47,625 nt of DNA from Arthrobacter sp. SO3 (GCF_020532825.1 NZ_MQTS01000013.1:1-47625); one strand, 5' to 3'; positions 25,028-34,228 are shown, counted from the first letter of the stretch. Numbers and translations are program-made. Notes: generated by a model not told the origin, from the sequence alone.

Positions 25028-25504
25028 ATGGCTGCATCCGCCGTTAATACCGCCGATCTCTATGACGAGCGGGGTGAGGAGCTCGACTCCGTGGCCCTGC
25101 AGTTCCAGTCGCTCGGCGGGCACACGCACTTCAGCGGCCCGGTCCGGACCATCCGCTGCGTCGAGGACAACGCCCTGGTCAAGTCAACCCTCGCAACGCC
25201 CGGCGGCGGAGCAGTCCTGGTGGTGGACGGCGGCGGCTCGCTGCGCACAGCCCTGATGGGGGACCTGATCGCGGCGAGCGCCGTCGCGAACGGCTGGGCC
25301 GGCGTCGTCATTAACGGCGCCATCCGCGACCGGACGGCAATCGCCGGGCTGCCGCTCGGAGTGAAGGCGCTGGGCAGCAACCCCCGCAAAAGCGCCAAGG
25401 CGGGCACTGGCGAGAGCGACGTGGAACTGGAGATCGACGGCGTCGTCCTCCGGCCCGGCGCGATGATCTGGTGCGACCCTGACGGGATCCTGGTCGAGCG
25501 GTAG
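25028..25504 (+). CDS. rraA: RraA-like protein (RNase E regulator / HMG-oxaloacetate aldolase family)
   Basis: The 158-residue protein matches the RraA family across its length. TADLYDERGEELDSV opens it, GGGSLRTALMGDLIAASAVANGWAGVVINGAIRDR in outline (about 72-105) forms the central block containing the Gly loop and the Arg-Asp pair that bind substrate and metal in the aldolase members, and the C-terminus ends PGAMIWCDPDGILV. Members act as inhibitors of RNase E or as class II 4-hydroxy-4-methyl-2-oxoglutarate/oxaloacetate aldolases. The sequence alone does not decide, but actinobacterial members are often aldolase-like. AGGAGA precedes the ATG. Confidence 0.88.
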   Translation: MAASAVNTADLYDERGEELDSVALQFQSLGGHTHFSGPVRTIRCVEDNALVKSTLATPGGGAVLVVDGGGSLRTALMGDLIAASAVANGWAGVVINGAIRDRTAIAGLPLGVKALGSNPRKSAKAGTGESDVELEIDGVVLRPGAMIWCDPDGILVER

Positions 25505-25508
25505 CCCA

Positions 25509-25567
25509 CCGAGATCAGACTTCGCGCCCATAATTCGGAACATCATGGGCGCGATGTCTCACCTCGG
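25509..25567. repeat. Hairpin repeat, family 2, copy a
   Basis: CCGAG...GCGCCCAT (25509-25531) pairs with ATGGGCGCG...CTCGG (25545-25567) with three mismatches. The right arm carries the TGA stop of the AbiEi/DUF559 gene (25559-25561 on the plus strand), whose last codons are CCG AGG TGA. Its inner half-unit ACATCGCGCCCAT is identical to one in family 1 copy b. Confidence 0.8.
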
Positions 25568-26491
25568 CGTCCACCCACGGGAGAGGAGGGCACGCCGGAC
25601 CCTCCCGACCGCTGCTGGGCGCTCTCCGGTCAGATCTTCCTTTGAGACCCTCACCTCGACCCAGCCCAGCCGGTCCGTGGTCCGTGCACGGCCGATGTCG
25701 CGCAGGTGCTGCCCGGGCTCGCCATGATGGACCCCGTCGTACTGCAGCGCTACGCCAAAGGCCGGATAAGCTGCATCCGGCCACAACTCGGGCGCTCCGG
25801 TCGGGCCCCAAACCACGAAGTTGAGCTGCGGCTCCGGCAGGCCGCCGCGGACGACGGCGAGGCGCAGATGCGTCTCCGGCGGGGAATCCGCGCCGACGCG
25901 CACGAACCCAAGCGCATCCCGCCCCCTCCGGATGTTCCTGGCTCCGGGGTGCTGGAGCAGCATCCGGGTCAGGGCCTCGATGCTCGACAGGGCTGCCCGG
26001 GGTGAAGGAAACTCCGGACCGTGTTCGGACACCAAGGAGTCGCCGGCAGCCACGAGATCGTCCAGGGGCAGAGTCGCGGCCAGGTCAAGGAAGGTGCGTT
26101 CGGGCGAGGTAACCCGGACTCCGTCGAGCATCACTACGTCCCCGGGCTTCAGCGCGAGGCGGTGCCCCGCCACGTTCACCCGTTTCGGGATACTGCCGCC
26201 CCGCGGCCGGGCAAGGTGGACGCGCCAGTCGCCGTCTGCCCACGCCGGAAGGCCAACGCGCCAGATCCTCGCCGCAGTGAGGTGGCAGAGCACGGTACAT
26301 GCGTCGAGCTGGCAGTACGCCCTCAGCGCTGCGGCGCCCTGGGCGCTGCTGCCTGCCGGGATGCGGATGCCGCGGGACACGGTGATCAGGTCCTGGGCGC
26401 GGGTCCGCTTCCGCGGGATCCCGGCTGCATCGGCAGCCAGGACGGAGAACGAGCCATCCGCCAGCAGCGTTGGGAGCTCAAGTCGGCGCAT
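25559..26491 (-). CDS. AbiEi-like / DUF559 endonuclease-type protein
   Basis: A 310-residue protein of a type common in Micrococcaceae. The N-terminal 100 residues resemble the AbiEi antitoxin-type winged-helix region (DLITVSRGIRIPAG, HLTAARIWRVGLP). The C-terminal third looks like a DUF559/Vsr-type PD-(D/E)xK nuclease: SPPETHLRLAVVRGGLPEPQLNF, then ALQYDGVHHGEPGQHLRDIGR and LGWVEVRVSKEDL, giving the E...D...hydrophobic-Y-D-G-x-H core. No AbiEii toxin lies beside it, so it is a solitary gene. Its function is unknown; some relatives lie near mobile DNA. Hairpin repeats flank it on both sides, and the left one supplies its stop. Confidence 0.75.
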   Translation of the reverse strand: MRRLELPTLLADGSFSVLAADAAGIPRKRTRAQDLITVSRGIRIPAGSSAQGAAALRAYCQLDACTVLCHLTAARIWRVGLPAWADGDWRVHLARPRGGSIPKRVNVAGHRLALKPGDVVMLDGVRVTSPERTFLDLAATLPLDDLVAAGDSLVSEHGPEFPSPRAALSSIEALTRMLLQHPGARNIRRGRDALGFVRVGADSPPETHLRLAVVRGGLPEPQLNFVVWGPTGAPELWPDAAYPAFGVALQYDGVHHGEPGQHLRDIGRARTTDRLGWVEVRVSKEDLTGERPAAVGRVRRALLSRGWTPR

Positions 26492-26580
26492 TCTCCCATC
26501 ATGATGTGATCCGGCGCCGCCCGCTTAGGTTATCCACACCCCGCGGCCACCTGCCCTCCACAGTTCTCGGGCGACGGCAG

Positions 26581-26639
26581 CCGAGGTGAGATTTGACGCC
26601 CATCGCGAGGCCGGACATGGGCACGGACTCTCACCTCGG
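26581..26639. repeat. Hairpin repeat, family 2, copy b
   Basis: CCGAGGTGAGA (26581-26591) pairs with TCTCACCTCGG (26629-26639), and the inner GCCCAT (26598-26603) with ATGGGC (26617-26622). It lies between the AbiEi/DUF559 start (26491) and the sugar-porter gene (26775), i.e. in a divergent upstream region rather than at a gene end. Confidence 0.85.
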
Positions 26640-26774
26640 CGGTGCCCGCCTTCCCGGCCAAACTGTATGTTTCCTCTCACTTTTTTCGGCGTGTGACAGG
26701 CGTCGCTCCGGCCCCGGTGTAAGACTGGGTAGCTGCGGCGCAGGCCGTGGAATGCGAAATGCCGAGGGAGCCAG

Positions 26775-28226
26775 ATGACAACCACCCAAGACCAGACCGC
26801 AGCCAAGATCCCCCAGCGGGTCATTTGGCTGGCCGTGGCGGGCGCCGTCGGCGGCTTCCTCTTCGGCTTCGACTCCTCAGTCGTCAACGGTGCCGTCGAC
26901 GCGATCAAGGACGAGTTCGCGCTCAGCGAGGCCGTGACCGGCTTCGCCGTGGCCGTGGCCCTCCTCGGCTGCGCGGCGGGAGCCTACCTCGCCGGCAAGG
27001 TCGCCGACCGGTACGGCCGCATCCCTGCCATGAAGCTCGGTGCGCTGCTGTTCCTGGTCAGTGCGATCGGGACCGGCTTCGCCTTCAGCGTGTGGGACCT
27101 CATCTTCTGGCGACTCGTCGGCGGCCTGGGCATCGGCCTGGCCTCCGTGATCGCGCCGGCGTACATTTCCGAAATCTCCCCGCGCCACGTGCGCGGCCGC
27201 CTGGCCTCGCTCCAGCAGCTCGCCATCACCACAGGTATCTTCGCGGCGCTGCTCTCGGACGCCCTGTTCGCAAACTTCGCCGGCGGCGCCGGCCAGGACC
27301 TCTGGTTCGGCCTGGAAGCGTGGCGCTGGATGTTCATGGCCGCCGCCGTCCCCGCCGTCGTCTACGGCTGGATTGCCCTCACCTTGCCCGAGTCACCGCG
27401 GTTCCTTATCGTCCAGGGAAAGGACGAGGAAGCCCTCAAAATTTTCCAGTCCATCGCCCCGAACGAGGACACGGACCGCCACCTGCGCGACATCAAGAAT
27501 GCCATCGAGGAGGACAAGCTCGCTGGCCAGAAGGGCTCGCTGCGCGGCAAAGCCTTCGGCCTGCAGCCCGTGGTGTGGATCGGCATCATCCTGTCGGTGC
27601 TGCAGCAGTTCGTCGGCATCAACGTGATTTTCTACTACTCGACCACCCTGTGGAAGGCCGTCGGATTCCAGGAAAAGGACTCACTGACGATTTCCGTCGC
27701 CACCGCGATCACGAACATCCTCGTAACGCTTGTGGCGATCGCACTGGTGGACCGGATCGGACGCCGGCCCATCATGCTCGCGGGTTCCATCGGCATGGCC
27801 GTCTCGCTGGGCACCATGGCGCTGGCCTTCGGCTCCGCCACCGGGACCGGGGACGCAATTTCGCTGCCCGGCGCGTGGGGGCCGGCCGCGCTGGTTGCCG
27901 CCAACGTCTTCGTGATCAGCTTCGGCGCCTCCTGGGGCCCGCTCGTCTGGGTGCTGCTGGGCGAGATTTTCCCGTCGCGGATCCGGGCCCGTGCCCTGGG
28001 CCTCGCGGCGGCCGCCCAGTGGATCGCCAACTTCGCCATCACCCTGAGCTTCCCGGTCATGGCAGCGGCTTCCCTGCCCCTGACCTACGCCGTGTACGCG
28101 ATGTTCGCGGCCGCGTCATTCTTCTTCGTGAAGTTCAAGGTGCCGGAGACCAACGGAATGTCCCTGGAGCACGCCGAGACCCTCTTCGTCCCCAAGGGTT
28201 CCGCGAAGGATTCCGCGAACGCCTGA
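26775..28226 (+). CDS. MFS sugar porter (glucose/xylose type)
   Basis: The 483-residue carrier has the sugar-porter signatures: GGFLFGFDSSVVNGAV in helix 1, KVADRYGRIPAMKLG in loop 2-3, PAYISEISPRHVRGR in helix 4/loop, LPESPRFL at the centre, QQFVGINVIFYYS in helix 7, LVDRIGRRP in loop 8-9 and VPETNGMSLE at the end. It is close to the XylE/GlcP proton symporters and probably imports a hexose, pentose or inositol. The start ATG has GAGGGAG upstream. It stands alone between two hairpin repeats, with a perfect 26-base stem after the stop. Confidence 0.92.
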   Translation: MTTTQDQTAAKIPQRVIWLAVAGAVGGFLFGFDSSVVNGAVDAIKDEFALSEAVTGFAVAVALLGCAAGAYLAGKVADRYGRIPAMKLGALLFLVSAIGTGFAFSVWDLIFWRLVGGLGIGLASVIAPAYISEISPRHVRGRLASLQQLAITTGIFAALLSDALFANFAGGAGQDLWFGLEAWRWMFMAAAVPAVVYGWIALTLPESPRFLIVQGKDEEALKIFQSIAPNEDTDRHLRDIKNAIEEDKLAGQKGSLRGKAFGLQPVVWIGIILSVLQQFVGINVIFYYSTTLWKAVGFQEKDSLTISVATAITNILVTLVAIALVDRIGRRPIMLAGSIGMAVSLGTMALAFGSATGTGDAISLPGAWGPAALVAANVFVISFGASWGPLVWVLLGEIFPSRIRARALGLAAAAQWIANFAITLSFPVMAAASLPLTYAVYAMFAAASFFFVKFKVPETNGMSLEHAETLFVPKGSAKDSANA

Positions 28227-28262
28227 GGCGCGCAGACTGCCTCGCGCGTACGTTTTGACTCT

Positions 28263-28319
28263 CGAGGTGACAGAAGACGCCCATGTTCTTCGGGAACATG
28301 GGCGTCTTCTGTCACCTCG
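28263..28319. repeat. Hairpin repeat, family 2, copy c (perfect 26-base stem)
   Basis: 28263-28288 pairs without mismatch with 28294-28319, leaving a TTCGG loop. It begins with CGAGGTGACA and contains GACGCCCATG. It lies between two convergent genes, 36 bases after one stop and 12 bases before the other, so it is well placed as a two-way terminator. Confidence 0.9.
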
Positions 28320-28331
28320 GCGGGACGGCGG

Positions 28332-29558
28332 CTAGACCACGTGGGGCTCGTGCGCCGTGAGGTAGCGGCGTCCGCCGAGGACCACGGCAATTGCCGCCAC
28401 CATGGCCAGCGCGCCCGCGAAGAAGGGCACCTGCGGGCCGAAGTGCTCGCCCAGCTGCGCAGCGGCAAAGGGTGCCATGGCGCCGCCCATCCAGCGCACA
28501 AAGTTGTACCCGGCGGAGGCGACCGGGCGCGGCGAATCAGAAACCCCCATGGCCAGCTCCGTGTAGATGGTGTTGTTGATGCCCAGGAGCGCCCCGGAAA
28601 CCACCACCAGTACGACGACGGCGGGCACCGAGTGCCCGGCAGCCAGTCCCAGTCCCAGGAGGTCCAGCATCAGCAGGGCCAGGGTGCCGGTGAGGACCCG
28701 CACGGCCCCGAAACGGTTCTGCAGCACGGGGGCGGCAAAGACTGAGAAGACGGCGACGGCGACACCCCAGCCAAAGAACACACCGCCGATCCCGTAGGCG
28801 TCCATGCCGAGGATGAAGGGCGTGAAGGCGAGGACGGTGAAGAAGCCGTAGTTGTAGAACAAGCCGCTGGCCGCCGTCGTCCGGAGCCCTTTGTGCCCCA
28901 GCGCGAGGAGCGGATCGCGGAGCCGGACCTTCCGCTCGGGCAGCGGGGTTTTGGGCAGCAGGGCAATAAGGGCGATGAACGCGGAAGCCATCAGCACGGC
29001 GGTGCCGAAGAACGGCGCGCGCCACTGCCAGCCGCCAAGCAGCGCACCCAGGAGCGGGCCCAGGGAAATGCCCAGGCCGAGAGCGGCCTCGTACAGGATG
29101 ATCGCCGTGCCGGCCCCGCCGCTCGCGACGCCGACAATGACGGCCAGCGCCGTGGCAACGAACAGGGCGTTGCCCAGTCCCCAGCCGGCGCGGAAGCCGA
29201 TGAGCTCGGCCACGCTTCCCGAAGTGCCGGAGAGCGAGGCGAAGACGACGATCACTGCCAGTCCGATCAGCAGCGTCCGTTTCCCGCCGATCCGGGACGA
29301 GACATAGCCGGTGATCAGCATGGCGACGGCGGTCACCAGGAAATAGCTCGTAAAGAGCAGCGACACCTGGCTTGGCGAGGCGTCCAGGTTCTTGGCGATC
29401 GCCGGCAGGATGGGGTCCACCAGGCCGATCCCCATGAAGGCGAACACCGCCGCGAGGGCCGTCGCCCACACCGCCTTGGGCTGTTTGAGTAGTGAGGCTT
29501 TCTCAGCCTCGAGGGTTTCTTCCGCTGCCGGCAGGGTGTCGGCGGGCTGGCCGTGCAT
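28332..29558 (-). CDS. MFS drug-type efflux transporter
   Basis: A 408-residue DHA1-type major facilitator with 12 helices. The motif A region is GYVSSRIGGKRTLLIGLA between helices 2 and 3, and helix 5 holds a motif-C-like Gly/Pro run (EAALGLGISLGPLLGALLGGW), which marks efflux antiporters. The first 27 residues are hydrophilic and cytoplasmic. The MarR gene on the same strand starts 500 bases upstream and ends 51 bases before this gene, so the pair is probably an operon controlled by the regulator. The substrate is unknown. Confidence 0.87.
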   Translation of the reverse strand: MHGQPADTLPAAEETLEAEKASLLKQPKAVWATALAAVFAFMGIGLVDPILPAIAKNLDASPSQVSLLFTSYFLVTAVAMLITGYVSSRIGGKRTLLIGLAVIVVFASLSGTSGSVAELIGFRAGWGLGNALFVATALAVIVGVASGGAGTAIILYEAALGLGISLGPLLGALLGGWQWRAPFFGTAVLMASAFIALIALLPKTPLPERKVRLRDPLLALGHKGLRTTAASGLFYNYGFFTVLAFTPFILGMDAYGIGGVFFGWGVAVAVFSVFAAPVLQNRFGAVRVLTGTLALLMLDLLGLGLAAGHSVPAVVVLVVVSGALLGINNTIYTELAMGVSDSPRPVASAGYNFVRWMGGAMAPFAAAQLGEHFGPQVPFFAGALAMVAAIAVVLGGRRYLTAHEPHVV

Positions 29559-29609
29559 AGTTGCACTCCTAAATGATGGGATTCAAATTATGGGATTTTC
29601 GGGTGAGTA

Positions 29610-30086
29610 TCAGGCCTGAAGCGTCGCGTTGATCTTGCCGATGACCGGCAGGGCGGCCGCGAGGGTGGCGCGGTCCCCGTCCGAAAGGGACGAGAGGATG
29701 CCGGCCATAACGGCGTTGCGGCGCTCATTGGCGGATTCGACGGCGGCCCGGCCCGCCCCGGTGAGGGTCACCCGGACAGCGCGGGAATCGCTGGGATCCG
29801 GTTCCCGGCGGGCGAGGCCGGCACGCTCGAGTTTGATGATCTGTTCAGTGGCGGTGGGCACTTTGACGCCCAGGTTCCGGGCGATTTCGCCCACTCTCGC
29901 ACCGTTGCCTTCACCGGAGGCAGCGTCGGCGCCGTCCATCAGCATTTTGAGGGTGCTGAGCTGGGCGGCGCTGAGCTCGCCGTCGGCGTCGAGGCGGCGG
30001 ACAAGGTAGATGCTGTGGCGGAGGGCCTCGCGGAAGTCCTCGGCGAGGGCGACGAGGCGCGGTTCGGCCGGTTCACTGTCGTACAT
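29610..30086 (-). CDS. MarR-family repressor
   Basis: A 158-residue MarR protein: helix RLVALAEDFREALRHSIYLVRRL, the winged HTH (GARVGEIARNLGVKVPTATEQIIKLERAGLARREPDPSDSRAVRVTLT in outline) and the C-terminal dimer helices. The wing keeps the D-x-R-A-V/x-R-V form. It should bind the two tandem palindromes just upstream of its own start and so repress itself and the MFS gene. The start ATG at 30086 has no Shine-Dalgarno site, consistent with a leaderless transcript. Confidence 0.9.
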   Translation of the reverse strand: MYDSEPAEPRLVALAEDFREALRHSIYLVRRLDADGELSAAQLSTLKMLMDGADAASGEGNGARVGEIARNLGVKVPTATEQIIKLERAGLARREPDPSDSRAVRVTLTGAGRAAVESANERRNAVMAGILSSLSDGDRATLAAALPVIGKINATLQA

Positions 30087-30087
30087 A

Positions 30088-30118
30088 GTTAGGTAGCCTA
30101 ACAGTTAGGCGGCCTAAC
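30088..30118. promoter_or_regulatory. Two tandem MarR operators
   Basis: GTTAGG-TAG-CCTAAC (30088-30102) and GTTAGG-CGG-CCTAAC (30104-30118) are perfect palindromes 16 bases apart, centre to centre. The first lies one base from the ATG. TTGACC on the minus strand (30120-30125) forms a -35 and the operators fill the spacer and -10, so binding would block the promoter. Confidence 0.75.
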
Positions 30119-30148
30119 GGTCAACGGGGAGAGTTGTCGTTTTGCCTC

Positions 30149-30207
30149 CCGAGGTGACAGTTGACGCCCATGGTTTCGAGAAGCATGGGCGCGAACTGAC
30201 ACCTCGG
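30149..30207. repeat. Hairpin repeat, family 2, copy d
   Basis: CCGAGGTGACAGTTGACGCC and following CATG (30149-30172) pair with CATGGGCG...CACCTCGG (30184-30207) with three mismatches. It lies downstream of mtlD beyond that gene's own hairpin and upstream of the MarR operators. Confidence 0.85.
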
Positions 30208-30221
30208 CGGGGGCTTAAACA

Positions 30222-30259
30222 CGCCGACGCCGGAGCTCGGGTGAGCTCCGGCGTCGGCG
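30222..30259 (-). terminator. Hairpin terminator of the mannitol operon
   Basis: CGCCGACGCCGGAGCTC pairs perfectly with 30243-30259, with a 4-base loop. It starts 25 bases past the mtlD stop. On the minus strand GTGTTTAAG follows, a weak U tract. Confidence 0.7.
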
Positions 30260-30283
30260 GCTAGGCTTCGGCGATTAATGCGG

Positions 30284-31432
30284 TCAGACGGCGGCCTTGG
30301 CGTCCTCGACCAGGGCGGAGACGGCCGGGAACAGCGGGTGGTCCGGGGCCAGGCCTGTGATCTTCGCGGTGGCGTCCTCCGCGGTCGAGGAGGCCAGGAT
30401 CTGCCCGAGCTCCACGGCTTCGGCGTCGGCCGGGTCGTTGAAGCGCAGGGCTGCGGCGATCGCGCCGAGCAGCGCCTCCGGGACGATCCCGCGTTCTGCC
30501 AGTTCCGCAGCCGGACCGATGAAGCGTTCGTGCCGGCTGAGCTTGCGCAACGGCGCCCGTCCCACCCGGTTCACGGTGTCCGGCAGGAACGGGTTGGAGA
30601 AGCGGCCCAGGATCTTCTGGACATAGGCTTCCTGCTCCTCACGGTTGAAGCCGTGCTTGGCCACCAGCAGCTCTTTCGTTTCGTCCAGGACGGCGCGCAC
30701 ATCGGCGGCAACGTCCTGATCGGCCATGGCCTCGGAAATCTTTCCGAGCCCGGCCTCAAAACCGAAGTACGCTGCAGAGGCATGCCCGGTGTTCACAGTG
30801 AACAGTTTCCGCTCAATATACGGCTCCAGGTTGTCCACGAACGTGGCACCCGGAATGACCGGTGCCGCCGCACCGAACGGGGCGCGGTCAATGACCCACT
30901 CGTAGAACGTCTCGACCGTGACGTCCAGCCCCTGCCCGCCCTCCTGGTTGGGCACAATCCGGTCCACCGCGGTGTTCGCGAAGACCGCCTTGTCAGCGAG
31001 GGATCCCGCGGCCGGATCCCACTGGGCCGCCACCTCAGACTTCAGGATGTCCGTGGCGTTGATGGCGTTCTCACACGCCATCACCTGCAGCGGAGCCAGT
31101 CCGGCAGCCCGGGCGGCGATCCCCTTGGCGATCACAGGGGCCACGAATTTGAGGATGTGCGGCCCGACGGCGGTGGTGACGACGTCCGCCGTCGCGATCT
31201 CGGTGACGACCTCCGCCTCCTGGCTGCTGGAGTTCAGCGCCCGGAAGTTCTCCACCGTGCGCACGGTGGGGTGCTCCCCCACCTCGTGGACCCGGTAGCT
31301 GTCCGCGGCGGCCAGCTGGGTGATGAGGGCGTCCGCGACATCCGCGAACACCACCTCATACCCGGCCTCGTGCAGCAGCAGCCCCACGAATCCGCGCCCG
31401 ATGTTTCCGGCTCCGAAATGTACAGCCTTCAC
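30284..31432 (-). CDS. mtlD: Mannitol-1-phosphate 5-dehydrogenase
   Basis: The 382-residue enzyme oxidises mannitol-1-phosphate to fructose-6-phosphate with NAD. The N-terminal Rossmann motif is [14 protein letters not shown] (4-17). The catalytic region shows [11 protein letters not shown] near 155 and [25 protein letters not shown] near 195, with the Lys and the N-x-x-H of the long-chain mannitol dehydrogenase family. The GTG start overlaps the last base of the mtlA stop (TAGTG), so the two are translationally coupled. It is the last gene of the TetR-mtlA-mtlD operon. Confidence 0.94.
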   Translation of the reverse strand: MKAVHFGAGNIGRGFVGLLLHEAGYEVVFADVADALITQLAAADSYRVHEVGEHPTVRTVENFRALNSSSQEAEVVTEIATADVVTTAVGPHILKFVAPVIAKGIAARAAGLAPLQVMACENAINATDILKSEVAAQWDPAAGSLADKAVFANTAVDRIVPNQEGGQGLDVTVETFYEWVIDRAPFGAAAPVIPGATFVDNLEPYIERKLFTVNTGHASAAYFGFEAGLGKISEAMADQDVAADVRAVLDETKELLVAKHGFNREEQEAYVQKILGRFSNPFLPDTVNRVGRAPLRKLSRHERFIGPAAELAERGIVPEALLGAIAAALRFNDPADAEAVELGQILASSTAEDATAKITGLAPDHPLFPAVSALVEDAKAAV

Positions 31433-33423
31433 TATGAGTTGACCTTTCCGAACAGGGCCAGGACTTCCTCAACCGTGGTGGCGGCCTCAAGCTGCGCCAC
31501 CTGGGCCTTGTTGGTGAAGACCTTCGCGATCGAGGACAGGATGTGCAGGTGTTCGTTGTTGATCCCCGCAACGCCGACCACGAACTTCACTTCCTTCCCG
31601 TTCCAGTCGATGCCGTTCGGGTAGCGGACCACGGAGACCGCGGACTTCATGATGTGGTCCTTGGCGGCGTTGGTGCCGTGCGGGATGGCCAGGAAGCTGC
31701 CCATGTAGGTGGAGACGGATTCCTCGCGTTCGTGCATGGCGTCCAGGTACCCGGCGTCGACGGCGCCGCGGTCCAGCAGGAGCCGTCCGGCCTCGTCAAT
31801 GGCGGCGTCGCGGCTGGTGGCCGAGCCGTTCAGGACGACGCTTTCCGCCACGAGGATTCCGGCGGGGCCGGTTTCCTCGGGAGCTTCCGGCCTTGCGGCG
31901 CCAGCCGCAGTGCCCGCAACGGCAGCCGGAACGTCGGCTCCCGCCTCCGTGTTGCTTGACCTGACCAGCTCCACGATCTCGTCGTAACGCGGGCTGTTCA
32001 TGAAGTTATCGACCGAGACGTGTACGGCACTGGCGGTGACCGGCTTGGCCCGTTCCGTCAGGTCCTGGTGCGTGATGACGACGTCGTAGGTGTCGCTGAG
32101 GTTCGCGATCGCGGAATTCGTGACCTTGACGTCCGGGAAGCCGGCAGCCTTGATCTTGTTCCGCAGCACCGAGGCGCCCATCGCGCTCGAACCCATGCCG
32201 GCGTCGCACGCAAAGACGATGTTCCTGACCGGGCCGGCGAGGACCGCGACGCCGCCGGCGGCAGCGCCGGCGGCAGGACCTGAGCCCGTGAGCATGGAGG
32301 ATACCGAGCTCTTCTTGCCCTTCATTTCCTCCATCCGGACGGTGGCGGCGCCGAGGGCTTCTTCCTCGGTGCCGCCCACCGGAGTCTTGCTGGCTTTCAG
32401 GATCACCGAGGCGATCAGGAAGGACACGGTGGTGGCGAACAGCACGGAGAGGGTCACGCCGACGTAGCTGTCGCGTGCGGTGGCGGCGTAGACGGCGATG
32501 ATGCTGCCTGGCGCTGCCGGCGAGCGGAGCCCGGCGCCGGTGACCACGAGGGTGAAGATGCCGGTCATGCCGCCGCCGATGGCGGCGAGGATCATGATGG
32601 GCTTCATGAGCACGTACGGGAAGTAGATCTCATGGATGCCGCCGACGAACTGGATCAGGGCGGCGCCCGGCGCGGACGCCTTGGCCAGTCCCGTGCCGAA
32701 GATCGAGTAGGCGAGCAGGATTCCAAAGCCCGGACCGGGGTTGGCCTCGAGCAGGAACAGGATGGACTTGCCCTGCTCGAGCGCCTGCTGTGTTCCCAAC
32801 GGGGTGAGGATGCCGTGGTTAATGGCGTTATTCAGGAACAGGACCTTCGCGGGCTCGATGAAGATGCTCGTGAAGGGAAGCAGTCCGTTGATGACGAGGA
32901 ATTCGACAACTTTGCTGGCGCCGTCGCTGAATGCCTTGACTACCGGGCCGATCACGAGCATGCCAACGACGGCCATGGCGGCGGCCAGGATGCCGGCCGA
33001 GAAGTTGTCGATCAGCATCTCGAAGCCGGGCTTTACCTTGCCTTCCCAGATCTTGTCCAGCTTCTTCATGAGCCAGGCCGTGAGCGGGCCGAGCATCATG
33101 GCGCCAATGAACATGGGAATGTCCGTGCCGACGATGACGCCCGTGGTCGCCACCGCGCCCACAACGCCGCCGCGCACGCCATAGACCATCCGGCCGCCGG
33201 TGTAGCCGATCAGGAGCGGCAGCAGGAAGGTGATCATCGGTCCCACGAGCTTCGCGAGATCCGCGTTGGGCAAGAAGCCCGCCGGGATGAAGAGCGCCGT
33301 AATAATGCCCCAGGCGATGAACGCACCGATGTTGGGCATGATCATTCCGGACAGGAACGTCCCGAACTTCTGGACGCCCACCCGCACGCTGGTGCGGGGT
33401 TTCGCAACTGTCTCTGTTGCCAT
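31432..33423 (-). CDS. mtlA: Mannitol-specific PTS enzyme IICBA
   Basis: The 663-residue transporter takes up mannitol and phosphorylates it. Residues 15-345 form the membrane IIC domain, with NNAINHG at 198-204 and the substrate-contact [15 protein letters not shown] at 261-275. The IIB domain follows a Gly/Ala linker, with the phosphorylated Cys406 in [14 protein letters not shown]. The IIA domain starts near 521 and has its phospho-His582 in [12 protein letters not shown]. This full C-B-A order equals E. coli MtlA. The ATG at 33423 has TAGGA upstream. It is in an operon between TetR and mtlD and depends on enzyme I, encoded divergently, and HPr, which is not in the window. Confidence 0.95.
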   Translation of the reverse strand: MATETVAKPRTSVRVGVQKFGTFLSGMIMPNIGAFIAWGIITALFIPAGFLPNADLAKLVGPMITFLLPLLIGYTGGRMVYGVRGGVVGAVATTGVIVGTDIPMFIGAMMLGPLTAWLMKKLDKIWEGKVKPGFEMLIDNFSAGILAAAMAVVGMLVIGPVVKAFSDGASKVVEFLVINGLLPFTSIFIEPAKVLFLNNAINHGILTPLGTQQALEQGKSILFLLEANPGPGFGILLAYSIFGTGLAKASAPGAALIQFVGGIHEIYFPYVLMKPIMILAAIGGGMTGIFTLVVTGAGLRSPAAPGSIIAVYAATARDSYVGVTLSVLFATTVSFLIASVILKASKTPVGGTEEEALGAATVRMEEMKGKKSSVSSMLTGSGPAAGAAAGGVAVLAGPVRNIVFACDAGMGSSAMGASVLRNKIKAAGFPDVKVTNSAIANLSDTYDVVITHQDLTERAKPVTASAVHVSVDNFMNSPRYDEIVELVRSSNTEAGADVPAAVAGTAAGAARPEAPEETGPAGILVAESVVLNGSATSRDAAIDEAGRLLLDRGAVDAGYLDAMHEREESVSTYMGSFLAIPHGTNAAKDHIMKSAVSVVRYPNGIDWNGKEVKFVVGVAGINNEHLHILSSIAKVFTNKAQVAQLEAATTVEEVLALFGKVNS

Positions 33424-33481
33424 GTGATTTCCTAACCGTCATTCCTGCTGCACCGCAGGATGGTCCGATAATTTCGCGAAG

Positions 33482-34210
33482 CTAGCTGGTGGAGCTGATG
33501 GAGATCCGGTGGAGCCATTCGAGGAAAAGCTTGAGTTCCGAGCTGGAGAGCTGGTCCGAGTGCGATGCCTGCAGTGCCGCGTTCAAGGCGATCGCCGCCA
33601 CAACCACTGACGATTTCCCGGAATCCTCAGGGTCGCTGTTCTTGGCCTGGTCCGAGGACACCGCAAAGATCATGGCGTCGCGGGTCATGGCAGACAGCTC
33701 GAGATTGCGCTCGGGCGCCTTCTCCGTGATGAGCATGAGCGTCACCCCGACGTTGGCAGCCAGGATGCTCCTGGCCGCCTCCCGCGGGGGAACGTTGAGG
33801 TGGCCGGCGACGGCGGCCTTGTTCAGCATTTCCTCCATTAGGCCCTCGGCGTCGGCGACGACGGCCGGGCGGCTCTCCGGGCGGATATTGCCAAACATGA
33901 CCAGGTACAGTTCCGGCTGCTTGAGCCCAAACTGCACGTGGTTGTCCCACATCCGCCGGATATCTTCCAGCGGTTGTCCGGACGGCGCGAAGTCGCGTTC
34001 GCCCGCCACGTACTCCTCAAAGCCCGCCGCGACGACGGCGTCGAACAGCCCTTCCTTGTCACCGAAGTGGTGATAGAGGGTCGGGGCGGTGACGCCGGCC
34101 AGCTGGGTGATCTGGCGGGTGGATACCGCGCCCCCGGCGGAGCTGGCCAGCAACTCCGCCGCCGCACGCAGCAGCCGCGTCTTTGGCGGAAGCTGGCCAT
34201 CGAAACTCAT
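33482..34210 (-). CDS. TetR-family regulator of the mannitol PTS operon
   Basis: A 242-residue regulator with a TetR HTH at 8-55 (RLLRAAAELLASSAGGAVSTRQITQLAGVTAPTLYHHFGDKEGLF in outline) and a longer-than-usual C-terminal tail. Mannitol operons in other bacteria are usually controlled by MtlR activators, DeoR or AraC-type proteins, so a TetR as first gene of the operon is notable. It lies 58 bases upstream of mtlA. A palindrome 18 bases before its start (34229-34243) is the likely operator and also overlaps the ptsI promoter, suggesting joint control of enzyme I and the mannitol genes. Confidence 0.87.
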   Translation of the reverse strand: MSFDGQLPPKTRLLRAAAELLASSAGGAVSTRQITQLAGVTAPTLYHHFGDKEGLFDAVVAAGFEEYVAGERDFAPSGQPLEDIRRMWDNHVQFGLKQPELYLVMFGNIRPESRPAVVADAEGLMEEMLNKAAVAGHLNVPPREAARSILAANVGVTLMLITEKAPERNLELSAMTRDAMIFAVSSDQAKNSDPEDSGKSSVVVAAIALNAALQASHSDQLSSSELKLFLEWLHRISISSTS

Positions 34211-34228
34211 AACCGCTACCCTAGCACC

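Noticed and set aside
29581..29609. Short AT-rich stretch between the MFS and MarR genes as a promoter
   Set aside because: It has no -35/-10 pair with good spacing and the two genes are best explained as one operon from the MarR promoter.
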